A stretch of DNA of 64,000 nucleotides, taken from positions 23,367 to 87,366 of the forward strand of contig NZ_BNBB01000025.1 of assembly GCF_014654615.1 (NCBI RefSeq), given 5' to 3'. The notes beneath the pieces are model-generated. The model made no database searches and was not told where the DNA came from. It was given only the letters and a program-made list of their open reading frames with translations. The DNA is from Streptosporangium violaceochromogenes. GTDB lineage: Bacteria > Actinomycetota > Actinomycetes > Streptosporangiales > Streptosporangiaceae. The position numbers and the translations under genes were made by a program. Below are positions 1 through 8,226 of this stretch, piece by piece; within the stretch, counting starts at the first letter, position 1, and every line of letters begins with the position of its first letter.

Positions 1-13
1 CGGGGCCGGACAG

Positions 14-29
14 TCGAACATCTGCTTGA
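14..29. promoter_or_regulatory. LexA (SOS)-like box
   Basis: TCGAAC-ATCT-GCTTGA matches the actinobacterial SOS box TCGAAC-N4-GTTCGA except for two positions in the right half. It ends directly before the pentapeptide gene. It is nested in an 8-bp inverted repeat (GCCGGACA at 5-12, TGTCCGGC at 31-38). Known: qnrB-type pentapeptide genes are LexA controlled in enterobacteria. That this one is SOS-controlled is inference. Confidence 0.4.
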
Positions 30-38
30 ATGTCCGGC

Positions 39-737
39 ATGAACGTGACGGAGATCCTGGCGCGGGAACGGACCGTCGAGGGCCTGGACCTCTCGGGCGT
101 GGCGCTGACCGGCCTGCTGGCGGCCGAGCCGTACGTCTTCCGGGACTGCGACCTGACACGGGCCGACCTGAGCGAGGCCGACCTCGTGGAGCACACCTTC
201 GAAAGGTGCGTGCTGGAGAAGGCCGACTTCCGGGGCGCCGACCTCGAAGGCGCCCGGTTCGACGGCGGGGGCGGGGCGGCGATCAGGTTCGACGGGGCCG
301 AGCTGACCGACGCGGTCTTCACCGGCGCCGACCTGTCGGGCGCCCGGTTCGGCAACGCGCTCCTGACCGACACGCGCTTCACCGGCTGCCGGATGATCGG
401 CGTCAGCCTGTCCGCCCCCCGGGGGACCTCCTTCCACCTGTCCCGCTGCAACCTCACGCTGGCCGACCTGTCGGGGTGTTCCTTCCGCAAGCAGGAGTTC
501 GACGGCGTCCGGCTGGACGAGGCCAACCTCGCCGCCTGCGACTTCACCGGCGCCGTCTTCATCGACTGCCGGCTCATCCGCGCCAGGCTGGTCGACACCC
601 GGTTCGCCGGCGCCGACCTTCGGGGAGCCGATCTCGGTGAGATCGACGACCGTCAGCTCCGCGCCCTCGCCGGCGCCGTCGTCAGCCCGGCCCAGGCGGC
701 CTCCATCCTCGCCACCCGCGGGCTGACGGTGCTGTGA
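39..737 (+). CDS. Pentapeptide repeat protein (MfpA/Qnr-like)
   Basis: 232 aa built almost wholly of A(D/N)LXX pentapeptide repeats (for example FRDCD-LTRAD-LSEAD), which fold into a right-handed beta-helix. The C-terminus (SPAQAASILATRGLTVL) resembles actinobacterial MfpA-type proteins, which mimic DNA and bind gyrase, giving fluoroquinolone tolerance. Length fits that family (about 190-230 aa). An in-frame ATG also occurs at 30. Neither start has a clear ribosome-binding site, and both lie in or against an inverted repeat and a LexA-like box. It stands alone, convergent with the stress-protein gene downstream. Gyrase binding is inferred; other pentapeptide proteins have unrelated roles. Confidence 0.8.
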   Translation: MNVTEILARERTVEGLDLSGVALTGLLAAEPYVFRDCDLTRADLSEADLVEHTFERCVLEKADFRGADLEGARFDGGGGAAIRFDGAELTDAVFTGADLSGARFGNALLTDTRFTGCRMIGVSLSAPRGTSFHLSRCNLTLADLSGCSFRKQEFDGVRLDEANLAACDFTGAVFIDCRLIRARLVDTRFAGADLRGADLGEIDDRQLRALAGAVVSPAQAASILATRGLTVL

Positions 738-754
738 CGGCGGCACCGGACGGC

Positions 755-1621
755 TCAGGCCCGGCGGGACGGCGCCACGGCGGGGGTCACGATCAGCGGG
801 CAGGCGGCGTGGTGCAGCAGCGAGTGGCTCACCGAGCCCAGCATCAGCCCGGCCAGGTCGCCGCGCCCGCGTGATCCGACGACCAGCAGGCCGGCCTCGG
901 CCGAGGCGTCCCGCAGGACGTCCACCGGGTGCCCGTACTCCAGTTGCTCGGTGACCTTGACGTCCGGGTAGCGCTCGCTCCAGCCCGCCAGGGCCTCGGC
1001 CAGCACACGCCGCTCGTCCTGGGCCGTCTCCTCCGCGTCCAGCATGGCGAACGGCCCGCCACCGGCGATGGGCTGGTTCCAGGCGTGGACCGCCCGAAGG
1101 CCGGTGCCGCGGAAGGACGCCTCGGCGAAGGCGAACCCGACGGCGTCCGCGCCTGCCGCGGAGCCGTCGACGCCGACGACCACGTCGCCGCGCGACCGCT
1201 CGGACGGGCCGCGCACGACGGCGACCGGGCAGGTGGCGTGCCCGGCCACCCCCAGCGCGACCGACCCCAGCAGCATGCCCCGGAAGCCGCCCAGGCCGTG
1301 GCTGCCGACCACCAGCATCCACGCGTCCCTCGCGGCGTCCAGCAGAGCCGAGCGCGGGTCGCCGGGCAGCAGCGACGACTCCACCTCGACGCGGTCGTCC
1401 TCGCGGCGCGCCCGCTCCACCGCGTCGTTCAGCACCGCCGTGGCCCCCTCGCGCATCCACCGGCCCACGTCCGCGTACGGGGCGTCCTCGGACGCCTCCA
1501 GCGGCCAGGCCGGCATGACGTGCGCGATCCGCAGCGTGGCACCGCGCAGCGCGGCCTCCCGTACGGCCCAGCTCACGGCCTCGAACCCCGCCTGTGATCC
1601 GTCGACTCCCACCAGAATCAT
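755..1621 (-). CDS. Universal stress protein, tandem UspA domains
   Basis: 288 aa with two Usp domains (about 1-142 and 148-285). Each has the ATP-binding pattern G-x2-G-x9-G-S (GSHG...LLGS near residue 115, GSRG...MLGS near 255), so both halves probably bind ATP. The ATG at 1621 is preceded by AAGGAGG and starts the typical beta strand MILVGVDGS. The open frame continues upstream but without homology. Tandem USPs are the hallmark of DosR-type hypoxia regulons in actinobacteria, and a pair of DosR-like boxes lies 54-90 bp upstream. It is transcribed alone, since the metal ATPase upstream ends 119 bp away. Confidence 0.93.
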   Translation of the reverse strand: MILVGVDGSQAGFEAVSWAVREAALRGATLRIAHVMPAWPLEASEDAPYADVGRWMREGATAVLNDAVERARREDDRVEVESSLLPGDPRSALLDAARDAWMLVVGSHGLGGFRGMLLGSVALGVAGHATCPVAVVRGPSERSRGDVVVGVDGSAAGADAVGFAFAEASFRGTGLRAVHAWNQPIAGGGPFAMLDAEETAQDERRVLAEALAGWSERYPDVKVTEQLEYGHPVDVLRDASAEAGLLVVGSRGRGDLAGLMLGSVSHSLLHHAACPLIVTPAVAPSRRA

Positions 1622-1674
1622 GACGCCCTCCTTCTCGTAGCTCCATGAGACCGCCGAAGGAGGGCGGCGGAACA

Positions 1675-1710
1675 CCGACGAAGGTCCTCCGCCGCCGGGA
1701 CCTCCGGCCG
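1675..1710 (-). promoter_or_regulatory. Pair of DosR-like boxes for the USP gene
   Basis: GGGACCTCCGGCCG (1697-1710) fits the 14-bp pattern GGGACCTTCGGCCC at 12/14 positions. The reverse strand of 1675-1688 (AGGACCTTCGTCGG) fits GGGACCTTCGTCCC at 11/14. The two are offset by 22 bp, the same spacing seen at other promoters of this island. Confidence 0.5.
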
Positions 1711-1740
1711 GGATGGGCCGCGGATCGGCCCCGCCGCCGC

Positions 1741-4173
1741 TCAGACCGCCTCGTTTCGCGGGTGCGCGGGGCCGGAGGGGGCGGCCAGTGAGAAGTAGGC
1801 CTCCTCCTCCTGGTCGAAGTGGAGGGTCAGAACGGCGTACAGGCCGTAGAGGCAGGCGCGCAGGTCGTCGAGCCGCTCCGGCCTCACCCCCTCCGCCTCG
1901 GCGAGGGCGAGGTGGCCGCGCAGCCGGCGGACGAGCCGTTCGATCTCGGCGTGCGCCCTGCTCATGGTCATCGTGACCTCGGGGCCGCCCAGCGCCTGCC
2001 CCATCGCCGGGTACAGCCGCCGCTCCTCGGCGCGCTCGTGGGGGAGCAGCCGCTCGGTGAGGAAGGCGCAGACCCCGCGCAGCCGGTCCAGGACCGCCGG
2101 CGCGGGAATCCGGCCCATTTCGTCGGCGCTCGCGCGGATCTCCTCCAGGGCCGGCCGCAGCGAGGAGTGCTCCATCTCGAAACGGCGCAGGAGGGAGCGG
2201 GTGGCCGGATCGACCGCCGTCCGGGTCCCCCCGGCCGGGCGCAGCGCCCGGAGCGCGTTGAGGATCACCGCGACGTCGACGGCCTCCTGCAGGAGGGCTC
2301 CGGCCGCCGGCGGCAGCGCCCCGGCCGCGGCCACCGCCATGGCCAGCAGCGACATCCCCATCCCGGCGGCGGCGCTCTGCACGGCGATGCGGCGGGAGCG
2401 GCGGGCGACGTCCATGGCGTCGGCGAGCCGGTCCAGGCGGTCGGTGGTGAGCACCACGTCGGCGGCCCTGGCCGAGGCGGCCGACCCCCGGGCGCCCATG
2501 GCCACCCCGACGTCGGCCGCCGCCAGGGCCGGGGCGTCGTTGACGCCGTCGCCGACCATCACGGTCACCGCCCGCTCCACCTCCCGCCGTACCGCGCGCA
2601 CCTTGGCCTCGGGGGTCTGCCCGGCCAGCACCCGGTCGACGCCGAGCACCGTGCCCACGCTCTCGGCGACCTCGGCCCGGTCCCCGGTGAGCATGATCAT
2701 CCGCTCGATCCCGGCGGCGCGCAGCCGTCTCAGGGTCCGCGCCGCGTCGGCCCGCACCGCGTCGCGGAGCAGGATCACCCCGGCCGTCTCGCCGTCCAGC
2801 GTGACCCAGACGGTCATCGCCCCGTCGAGGGCGGCCCGGGCCCGCTGGGCCCGCTCCCACTCCCGCGGCGGGGGGCCGGCCCTCGCCTTGCCGACCTCCA
2901 CCCGGTGTCCCTCGACCGTCCCCGAGGTGCCGACGCCCGGCCGTTCCTCCACCTCGGACGGCTCCGGCGGAGCGATCCGGCGCGCGCGGGCGGCGCCGAC
3001 GATCGCGGCGGCCAGCACGTGGGACGACACCCTGTCCAGCGCCGCCGCCAGGCGGAGCACGTCGTCGGCGCGGACCTCGGGCGCGGCCACGACGTCGATC
3101 ACCTCGGGGCGCCCGGCGGTCAGCGTTCCCGTCTTGTCCAGGACGAGCGTGCGGGCCCGCCCCAACCGCTCCAGCGCTCCCCCGCCCTTGACCACCACGC
3201 CGCACCGCGCCGCGCGGGAGAGCCCGGAGGCGATGGCCGCGGGCGCGGCGAGCAGCAACGGGCAGGGGGTGGCGACGACCAGAACCGCGACCGCCCTGAC
3301 CGGGTCGCCCGACAACGCCCAGGAGGCGCCCGCCGCCAGCAGCGTGACCGGCAGGAACCAGGCGGCGAACCGGTCGGCGAGCCGTACGACGGGGGCGCTC
3401 TCGGCCTCGGCCTGGCGTGCCAGCCGCACCACCCCCGCGTAGGCGCTCTCGGCCTCGGTCCGGGTGGCCCGAAGGTCGAAGGCGGAACCGGCGTTCACCA
3501 CGCCGCTGCGCACCCCCTCCCCCTCGGCGTGTTCCACCGGCAGCGGCTCCCCGGTCAGCGCCGACTCGTCCAGCAGGGCGAGGCCCCGGGCCACCACGCC
3601 GTCGACCGGGACCGTCTCCCCTCCGGGGACCAGCAGCAGGTCGCCGGGGCGGACCAGCGCGACCGGCACCGGGCCCGGAACGGCGCCCTCGTAACGCCTG
3701 GCCGTACGGGGGGCACGTTCGTACAGGGCGGTCAGGTCGCGGCGGGCCCGGCGCAGGGAGGAGTCCTCAAGCGCCCTCCCGGTCGCGAGCATCACGCCGA
3801 TCAACGCGCCCGCCAGGTACTCCCGCACGGCCAGAGCCCCGCCCAGGGCGAGCACGGCGATGGCGTCCACGCCCAGCCGTCCGCCCCGCAGCGCCGACAG
3901 CACCCAGACGAGCGCGGGCACCAGGGCCACGACGGTGACGGCCGCCCACACGGCGTCCCCCGCCGCGGCCACCCCGGCCAGGTGGAGCACGGCTCCGGCC
4001 GACAGCCCGGCCGCGGTGACCGCGAGGAGCACGGCGGCGCCCGCCCACCGCCCACCACCGGCCTCGTGCCCGCTTTCGACCTCGCGCGGCCGGTCGCCTC
4101 GGGGCTCGAACCCGCTCCCGGACCGGAGTCCTTCCCCGGACGGCCCGGACGCCCCGGACGGCCCGGCGTTCAC
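1741..4173 (-). CDS. Heavy-metal P-type ATPase fused to C-terminal hemerythrin (HHE) domain
   Basis: 810 aa. The P1B-type ATPase core has the membrane motif TPC (near residue 301, in place of CPC), the phosphorylation site DKTGTLT (near 345), a TGD motif and the hinge GDGVNDAPA (near 541). There is no N-terminal CxxC metal-binding domain. From about residue 667 a complete hemerythrin-like domain follows, with ligands H-S-S-L, HERAEE, RAHAEI and HFDQEE visible, so a di-iron or oxygen/NO-sensing site is likely. The GTG start overlaps the stop of the upstream USP gene (GTGA), so the two are translationally coupled. Transported metal is unknown. The usual family length is about 650-750 aa; the excess is the HHE domain. 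Confidence 0.9.
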   Translation of the reverse strand: MNAGPSGASGPSGEGLRSGSGFEPRGDRPREVESGHEAGGGRWAGAAVLLAVTAAGLSAGAVLHLAGVAAAGDAVWAAVTVVALVPALVWVLSALRGGRLGVDAIAVLALGGALAVREYLAGALIGVMLATGRALEDSSLRRARRDLTALYERAPRTARRYEGAVPGPVPVALVRPGDLLLVPGGETVPVDGVVARGLALLDESALTGEPLPVEHAEGEGVRSGVVNAGSAFDLRATRTEAESAYAGVVRLARQAEAESAPVVRLADRFAAWFLPVTLLAAGASWALSGDPVRAVAVLVVATPCPLLLAAPAAIASGLSRAARCGVVVKGGGALERLGRARTLVLDKTGTLTAGRPEVIDVVAAPEVRADDVLRLAAALDRVSSHVLAAAIVGAARARRIAPPEPSEVEERPGVGTSGTVEGHRVEVGKARAGPPPREWERAQRARAALDGAMTVWVTLDGETAGVILLRDAVRADAARTLRRLRAAGIERMIMLTGDRAEVAESVGTVLGVDRVLAGQTPEAKVRAVRREVERAVTVMVGDGVNDAPALAAADVGVAMGARGSAASARAADVVLTTDRLDRLADAMDVARRSRRIAVQSAAAGMGMSLLAMAVAAAGALPPAAGALLQEAVDVAVILNALRALRPAGGTRTAVDPATRSLLRRFEMEHSSLRPALEEIRASADEMGRIPAPAVLDRLRGVCAFLTERLLPHERAEERRLYPAMGQALGGPEVTMTMSRAHAEIERLVRRLRGHLALAEAEGVRPERLDDLRACLYGLYAVLTLHFDQEEEAYFSLAAPSGPAHPRNEAV

Positions 4174-5036
4174 GACCGGACGACCGCGATCGGGCAGTGG
4201 GCGTGGTGCAGCACCTCGCGGCTGACCGAGCCCAGGACGACCGACCCGACCGCGTCGAGACCGCGCGACCCCACGACCAGCAGACCGGCCCGCGCCGAGG
4301 CCGCCACGAGAGCCTGGACCGGGTGGGCGAACGTCACCTCCCGCACCGCCTCGACCAGGGGGAACCTCTTCCTCCAGGCGGCGAACTGCGCGGTGGCCGC
4401 CCGGCGGTGCCGCCGCCGTACCTCGTCCGTGTCGGGGCCCTCCTCCGGCACCAGCGCGTAGGACGGCAGTCTCCAGGCGTACACGGCGCGCAGCGCGCAC
4501 CCGCGCAGACCGGCCTGCGTGAAGGCGAACTCCAGGGCGGGCGCGCACTCGGCGGAGCCGTCGATGCCCACGACCACCTCCTCCTCCCCGTCGGGCGGCC
4601 CGGCGCCGCGGACGGGAGACCACCGGACGACCACCACGGCGCCGCTCACGTGCCCCGCCACGTGGAGCGGGACGGAGCCGAGCGGCGAGCCGGCGCCGCC
4701 CGCCCCCCGGTCACCGACCACCAGCTCCGCGGCCGTCCGCGCCCACCCCAGCAGGACCTCCGGCGGCACCCCCTCGGCCAGTTCGGTGGACACACGCACC
4801 CCCGGGCCCCGCGCGGCGGCGATCTCGGCCGCCTCGGCCAGCACCCGCTCCCCCAGGAGCATCATCCGGTCCCCCCTGTCGGGGCCGGGGAACCCCGACA
4901 CGCCGTACGGCCAGCGATCCACGACGTGGACGATCCGCAGGGGCAGGCCCCGGCGGGCGGCGTCGTCGACCGCCCACCCCAGTGCCTCCGCCGCGGCGGC
5001 CGAGCCGTCCGTCCCGACCGCGATCAATTCGGTCAT
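4170..5036 (-). CDS. Universal stress protein, tandem UspA domains
   Basis: 288 aa, two Usp domains. The C-terminal half keeps the ATP-binding pattern G-x2-G-x9-G-S (GSRG...VLGS). The N-terminal half has GDRG...PLGS with eight rather than nine spacing residues, so nucleotide binding there may be altered. The ATG is preceded by GGGAGG. First gene of a two-gene operon with the ATPase-hemerythrin gene, which starts within its stop codon. A good DosR-like box lies about 80 bp upstream. The role in stress or dormancy is family knowledge; no specific partner is known. Confidence 0.92.
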   Translation of the reverse strand: MTELIAVGTDGSAAAAEALGWAVDDAARRGLPLRIVHVVDRWPYGVSGFPGPDRGDRMMLLGERVLAEAAEIAAARGPGVRVSTELAEGVPPEVLLGWARTAAELVVGDRGAGGAGSPLGSVPLHVAGHVSGAVVVVRWSPVRGAGPPDGEEEVVVGIDGSAECAPALEFAFTQAGLRGCALRAVYAWRLPSYALVPEEGPDTDEVRRRHRRAATAQFAAWRKRFPLVEAVREVTFAHPVQALVAASARAGLLVVGSRGLDAVGSVVLGSVSREVLHHAHCPIAVVRS

Positions 5037-5113
5037 GACCTCCCCCCTCCCCCGTCGTCCATCGGACCTCGGCGCGAGGCGGCTCCCCCAGGGGCGATGG
5101 GCCCGAGGGCACC

Positions 5114-5127
5114 GGGACCTTGGCCCC
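5114..5127 (-). promoter_or_regulatory. DosR-like box for USP/ATPase operon
   Basis: GGGACCTTGGCCCC, a near-perfect match to GGGACYTTNGKCCC, lies 78-91 bp before the USP start. No second box is evident at 22-bp spacing. Confidence 0.6.
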
Positions 5128-5250
5128 TATCGCGGGGTCGCCCCCCACCAGGAAGATCATGGGAACCTCAGGGACCTCAGGGACCACGGGAACCCCCTCG
5201 GGACCGATGACCGCTCACCTCCGGGGCCGTCTCGGGCGCGAGACGATCTC

Positions 5251-5287
5251 CCGACAAAGGTCCCTGGGGCATAGGGCCGATCAGCCC
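5251..5287 (+). promoter_or_regulatory. Pair of DosR-like boxes for HAD/GH65 operon
   Basis: The reverse strand of 5251-5264 reads GGGACCTTTGTCGG (12/14). 5274-5287 reads GGGCCGATCAGCCC, a perfect palindrome with the same GGG/CCC spacing. The offset is 23 bp and both lie 53-90 bp before the HAD start. The rest of the 303-bp intergenic region (5037-5339) holds only short repeats such as CTCAGGGAC. Confidence 0.5.
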
Positions 5288-5339
5288 TGACGGCGCGGGC
5301 CGGGCCGCCGTAGCGTGCGGGAGGGAAGGGAGGCTCGCC

Positions 5340-6098
5340 ATGCCGCTCTCGGCAGCCGTGGACCTCAGGCGGATCGCCGCGGTGGTCTTCGACACCGACG
5401 GGGTCGTCACCGACACGGCCAGGGTGCATGCCGCCGCGTGGAAAGAGGTCTTCGACGCCTTCCTTCGCGAACGCGCCGGCCGCTCCGGCGAACGGTTCCG
5501 GCCCTTCGACACGGCCGGGGACTACCTGCGTCACGTCGACGGCAAGTCCCGCACCGACGGGGTGAAGGACTTCCTGCGCTCGCGCGGGATCATGCCGGAC
5601 CCGCGGACGGTGGCGGACCTCGCCGCGCGCAAGGACGCCTCCTTCCTGGCCGAGATCGGCGGGCGCGGCGTGGCCTTCTTCCCCTCGACCGTCGACCTCG
5701 TCCGCGAGCTGCGCCACCGGGGGGTGCGCACGGCCGCCGTCTCGGCGAGCCGTAACTGCGCCCGGGTGCTCCACGCGGCGGCCGTCGACCACCTGTTCGA
5801 CGTCCGGGTGGACGGCGTGGACGCCGCCCGGCTGGGATTGGCCGGAAAACCGGACCCCGCGCTGTTCCTGGAGGCGGCCAGGCGGCTCGGGACGACCCCC
5901 GCGGAGACGGCGGTGGTCGAGGACTCCCTGGCGGGCGTCCGGGCGGGAGAACGGGGCCGGTTCGGCCTGGTCGTCGGCGTCGACCGGCACGGCCGGGCGG
6001 AGGAACTGCGGGAGGCCGGCGCCGACCTGGTCGTGGGCGACCTGGCGGAACTACGACTGGACGGGAGAAGACGTGGACCCCTGGCTCCTCACCTATGA
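5340..6098 (+). CDS. HAD hydrolase, beta-phosphoglucomutase family
   Basis: 252 aa. Motif I is DTDGV (residues 18-22, nucleophile plus general acid Asp). A conserved HAAAWKEVFD cap segment, motif II SAS, motif III GKPDP and motif IV EDSLAGV follow. Beta-phosphoglucomutase interconverts beta-glucose 1- and 6-phosphate, the product of inverting GH65 phosphorylases. The GH65 gene starts inside this gene (26-bp overlap), which supports that pairing. Start chosen at an ATG preceded by GGGAGGGAAGGGAGG. Likely induced with the island through two DosR-like boxes upstream. Confidence 0.88.
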   Translation: MPLSAAVDLRRIAAVVFDTDGVVTDTARVHAAAWKEVFDAFLRERAGRSGERFRPFDTAGDYLRHVDGKSRTDGVKDFLRSRGIMPDPRTVADLAARKDASFLAEIGGRGVAFFPSTVDLVRELRHRGVRTAAVSASRNCARVLHAAAVDHLFDVRVDGVDAARLGLAGKPDPALFLEAARRLGTTPAETAVVEDSLAGVRAGERGRFGLVVGVDRHGRAEELREAGADLVVGDLAELRLDGRRRGPLAPHL

Positions 6099-8196
6099 CG
6101 GTTTCGACCCCGCCCGTGAGGGGCTGAGGGAGGCGCTGACGACCCTCGGCAACGGTTACTTCGCCACCCGGGGCACCGTCCCCGAGGCACGGGCCGACGG
6201 CACGCACTACCCCGGCACCTACGTCGCCGGCTGCTACGACCGGCTCTTCTCCCAGGTCGCCGGCCGTTCGGTGGACAACGAGGACCTGGTCAACGCGCCG
6301 AACTGGCTGCCGCTGACCTTCCGCGCCGACGGCGGCGACTGGTTCGCCCCCGGGCACGCCGAGATCCTCACCTGCCGGCACGTCCTGGACATGCGCCAGG
6401 GGACGCTCAGCCGCCTGCTGCGGATCCGCGACCGCCGGGGCCGGGTCGTATGGCTGGAGCAGCGGCGGCTGGTCTCGATGGACGACCCGCACCTGGCCGC
6501 CCTGAGCACGACGATCGTCGCGGAGAACTGGAGCGGCACACTGGAGATCCGCTCGGCACTGGACGGGCGCGTCGTCAACGACGGGGTCGCCCGCTATCGG
6601 GGGCTGAACGGGCGGCATCTGGTACCGATCTGCGCGCACGCCTCCCACGGCGTGATCGAACTGCTGACGCGCACCGCCACCTCCCGGGTGGAGATCGCGC
6701 TGGCGGCCCGCACCACGCTGGCCGGCGGGCGGTGCCCCACCGGCACGCGCGGGGGCGGCGGGGAGCGCGTCGAGGAGGGGTGGGTCGGCGACGACCGGGC
6801 CGTCGAGGTGACCGCCGGCGAGGAGGTCGTCGTGGAGAAGGTCGTGGCCCTCTACACCTCCCGGGACCGGGCCATCGCCGAAAGCGAGGCCGCGGCCAGG
6901 AGCGCGGTGGTGCGGGCGGGCTCCTTCGAGGCGCTGCTGAAGCGGCACCGGCGCGCCTGGGAGCGGCTCTGGCGGCGGGCGCACGTCGCCGCCGAGGACA
7001 CGGGTGTCCAGCGGATCCTCAACCTGTACGTGTTCCACCTGCTGCAGACGGCCTCCCCGCACATCGCCGAACTCGACGCCGGGCTGCCCGCCAGGGGCCT
7101 GCACGGCGAGGCCTACCGGGGGCACGTGTTCTGGGACGAGCTGTTCGTCTTCCCCTTCCTGGCCCCCCGCTTTCCGGAGATCACCAGGGCGCTGCTGCGC
7201 TACCGGTGGCGGCGCCTGCCCGAGGCGCGCTGGGCGGCCCGCGCCGCCGGCCACAGCGGCGCGATGTTCCCCTGGCAGAGCGGAAGCGACGGCCGGGAGG
7301 AGACCCCCGAGCTACACCTCAACCCCCGCTCCGGGCGCTGGCTGCCCGACCGCTCGCATCTGCAACGCCACATCGGGCTGGCCGTCGCCTTCAACGTCTG
7401 GCAGCACTACCTGGCCACCAAGGACACCGGTTTTCTGGCCGGGTTCGGCGGGGAGCTGCTGCTGGAGGTCGCCCGGTTCTTCGCCTCCCTGGCCACCTGG
7501 GAGAACGGTCGTTACGTGATCCGCGGCGTCATGGGCCCCGACGAGTATCACGACGGCTATCCCGGCCGCGCCGAACCCGGCCTGGACAACAACGCCTACA
7601 CCAACGTGATGACCGCCTGGCTGATGCGGCGGGTCCTGGACATGATCGCCCTGGTCGGCTCCGAGGGGGTGAGCCGGGAGGAGATCGACCGTTTCACCGG
7701 GATGACACGGCGGATGCGGGTGGACTTCCACGACGGGGTGATCAGCCAGTTCGAGGGGTACGCGGCCCTGGAGGAGCTGGACTGGGCCGCCTACCGCGAG
7801 AAGTACGGCGACATCCGGCGCCTCGACCGCATCCTGGAGGCCGAGGACGACACTCCCAACCGCTACAAGGTCTCCAAACAGGCCGACGTGCTCATGCTGT
7901 TCCACCTGCTGGGGGCGCGGGGGCTGGGCGAGATCCTGACCGGCCTGGGCTACGAGTGGGACGCCGCGGCGGCCGAGCGCACCGTGGACTACTACCTGGC
8001 GCGCACCTGTCACGGATCCACGTTGAGCGCGGTCGTCCACGCCGGGGTACTGGCCCGCATGCGTCCCGGGGCCTCCGAGCCCTTCCTGGTCGAGGCGCTG
8101 AACGGCGATGTGGGGGACCTTCAGGGCGGCACCACCGCCGAGGGGATCCACCTCGGCGCGATGGCCGGGGTCGCCGTGCTGTTCGAGACCCCCTGA
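6073..8196 (+). CDS. Glycoside hydrolase family 65 (disaccharide phosphorylase), short C-terminus
   Basis: 707 aa, GTG start after GGGAGAAGAC inside the HAD gene. The N-terminal beta-sandwich is followed by the (alpha/alpha)6 barrel with the catalytic acid in MGPDEYH (near residue 490) and the phosphate-binding HGST (near 646). It ends soon after GGTTAEGIHLGAMAG. GH65 maltose/trehalose/kojibiose phosphorylases normally run to about 750-800 aa, with a small C-terminal beta-sandwich that is absent here. No continuation is visible in another frame. It would cleave a disaccharide with phosphate to give beta-glucose 1-phosphate for the neighbouring mutase. The substrate cannot be told from the sequence. 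Confidence 0.9.
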   Translation: MDPWLLTYDGFDPAREGLREALTTLGNGYFATRGTVPEARADGTHYPGTYVAGCYDRLFSQVAGRSVDNEDLVNAPNWLPLTFRADGGDWFAPGHAEILTCRHVLDMRQGTLSRLLRIRDRRGRVVWLEQRRLVSMDDPHLAALSTTIVAENWSGTLEIRSALDGRVVNDGVARYRGLNGRHLVPICAHASHGVIELLTRTATSRVEIALAARTTLAGGRCPTGTRGGGGERVEEGWVGDDRAVEVTAGEEVVVEKVVALYTSRDRAIAESEAAARSAVVRAGSFEALLKRHRRAWERLWRRAHVAAEDTGVQRILNLYVFHLLQTASPHIAELDAGLPARGLHGEAYRGHVFWDELFVFPFLAPRFPEITRALLRYRWRRLPEARWAARAAGHSGAMFPWQSGSDGREETPELHLNPRSGRWLPDRSHLQRHIGLAVAFNVWQHYLATKDTGFLAGFGGELLLEVARFFASLATWENGRYVIRGVMGPDEYHDGYPGRAEPGLDNNAYTNVMTAWLMRRVLDMIALVGSEGVSREEIDRFTGMTRRMRVDFHDGVISQFEGYAALEELDWAAYREKYGDIRRLDRILEAEDDTPNRYKVSKQADVLMLFHLLGARGLGEILTGLGYEWDAAAAERTVDYYLARTCHGSTLSAVVHAGVLARMRPGASEPFLVEALNGDVGDLQGGTTAEGIHLGAMAGVAVLFETP

Positions 8197-8226
8197 GCGG
8201 GGGCCCCCGCGTTCGAGGGGCCCCTC
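8197..8226. terminator. Two GC palindromes between convergent genes
   Basis: GCGGGGGCCCCCGC (8197-8210) and GAGGGGCCCCTC (8215-8226) fill the whole gap between the GH65 and Mg-ATPase stop codons. They are likely a bidirectional terminator, though without a U tract. Confidence 0.5.

Noticed and set aside
1622..3205. Long N-terminal extension of the first universal stress protein
   Set aside because: The extension is Arg/Gly/Pro-rich and antisense-like, overlaps the ATPase gene, and the ATG at 1621 has an excellent ribosome-binding site.
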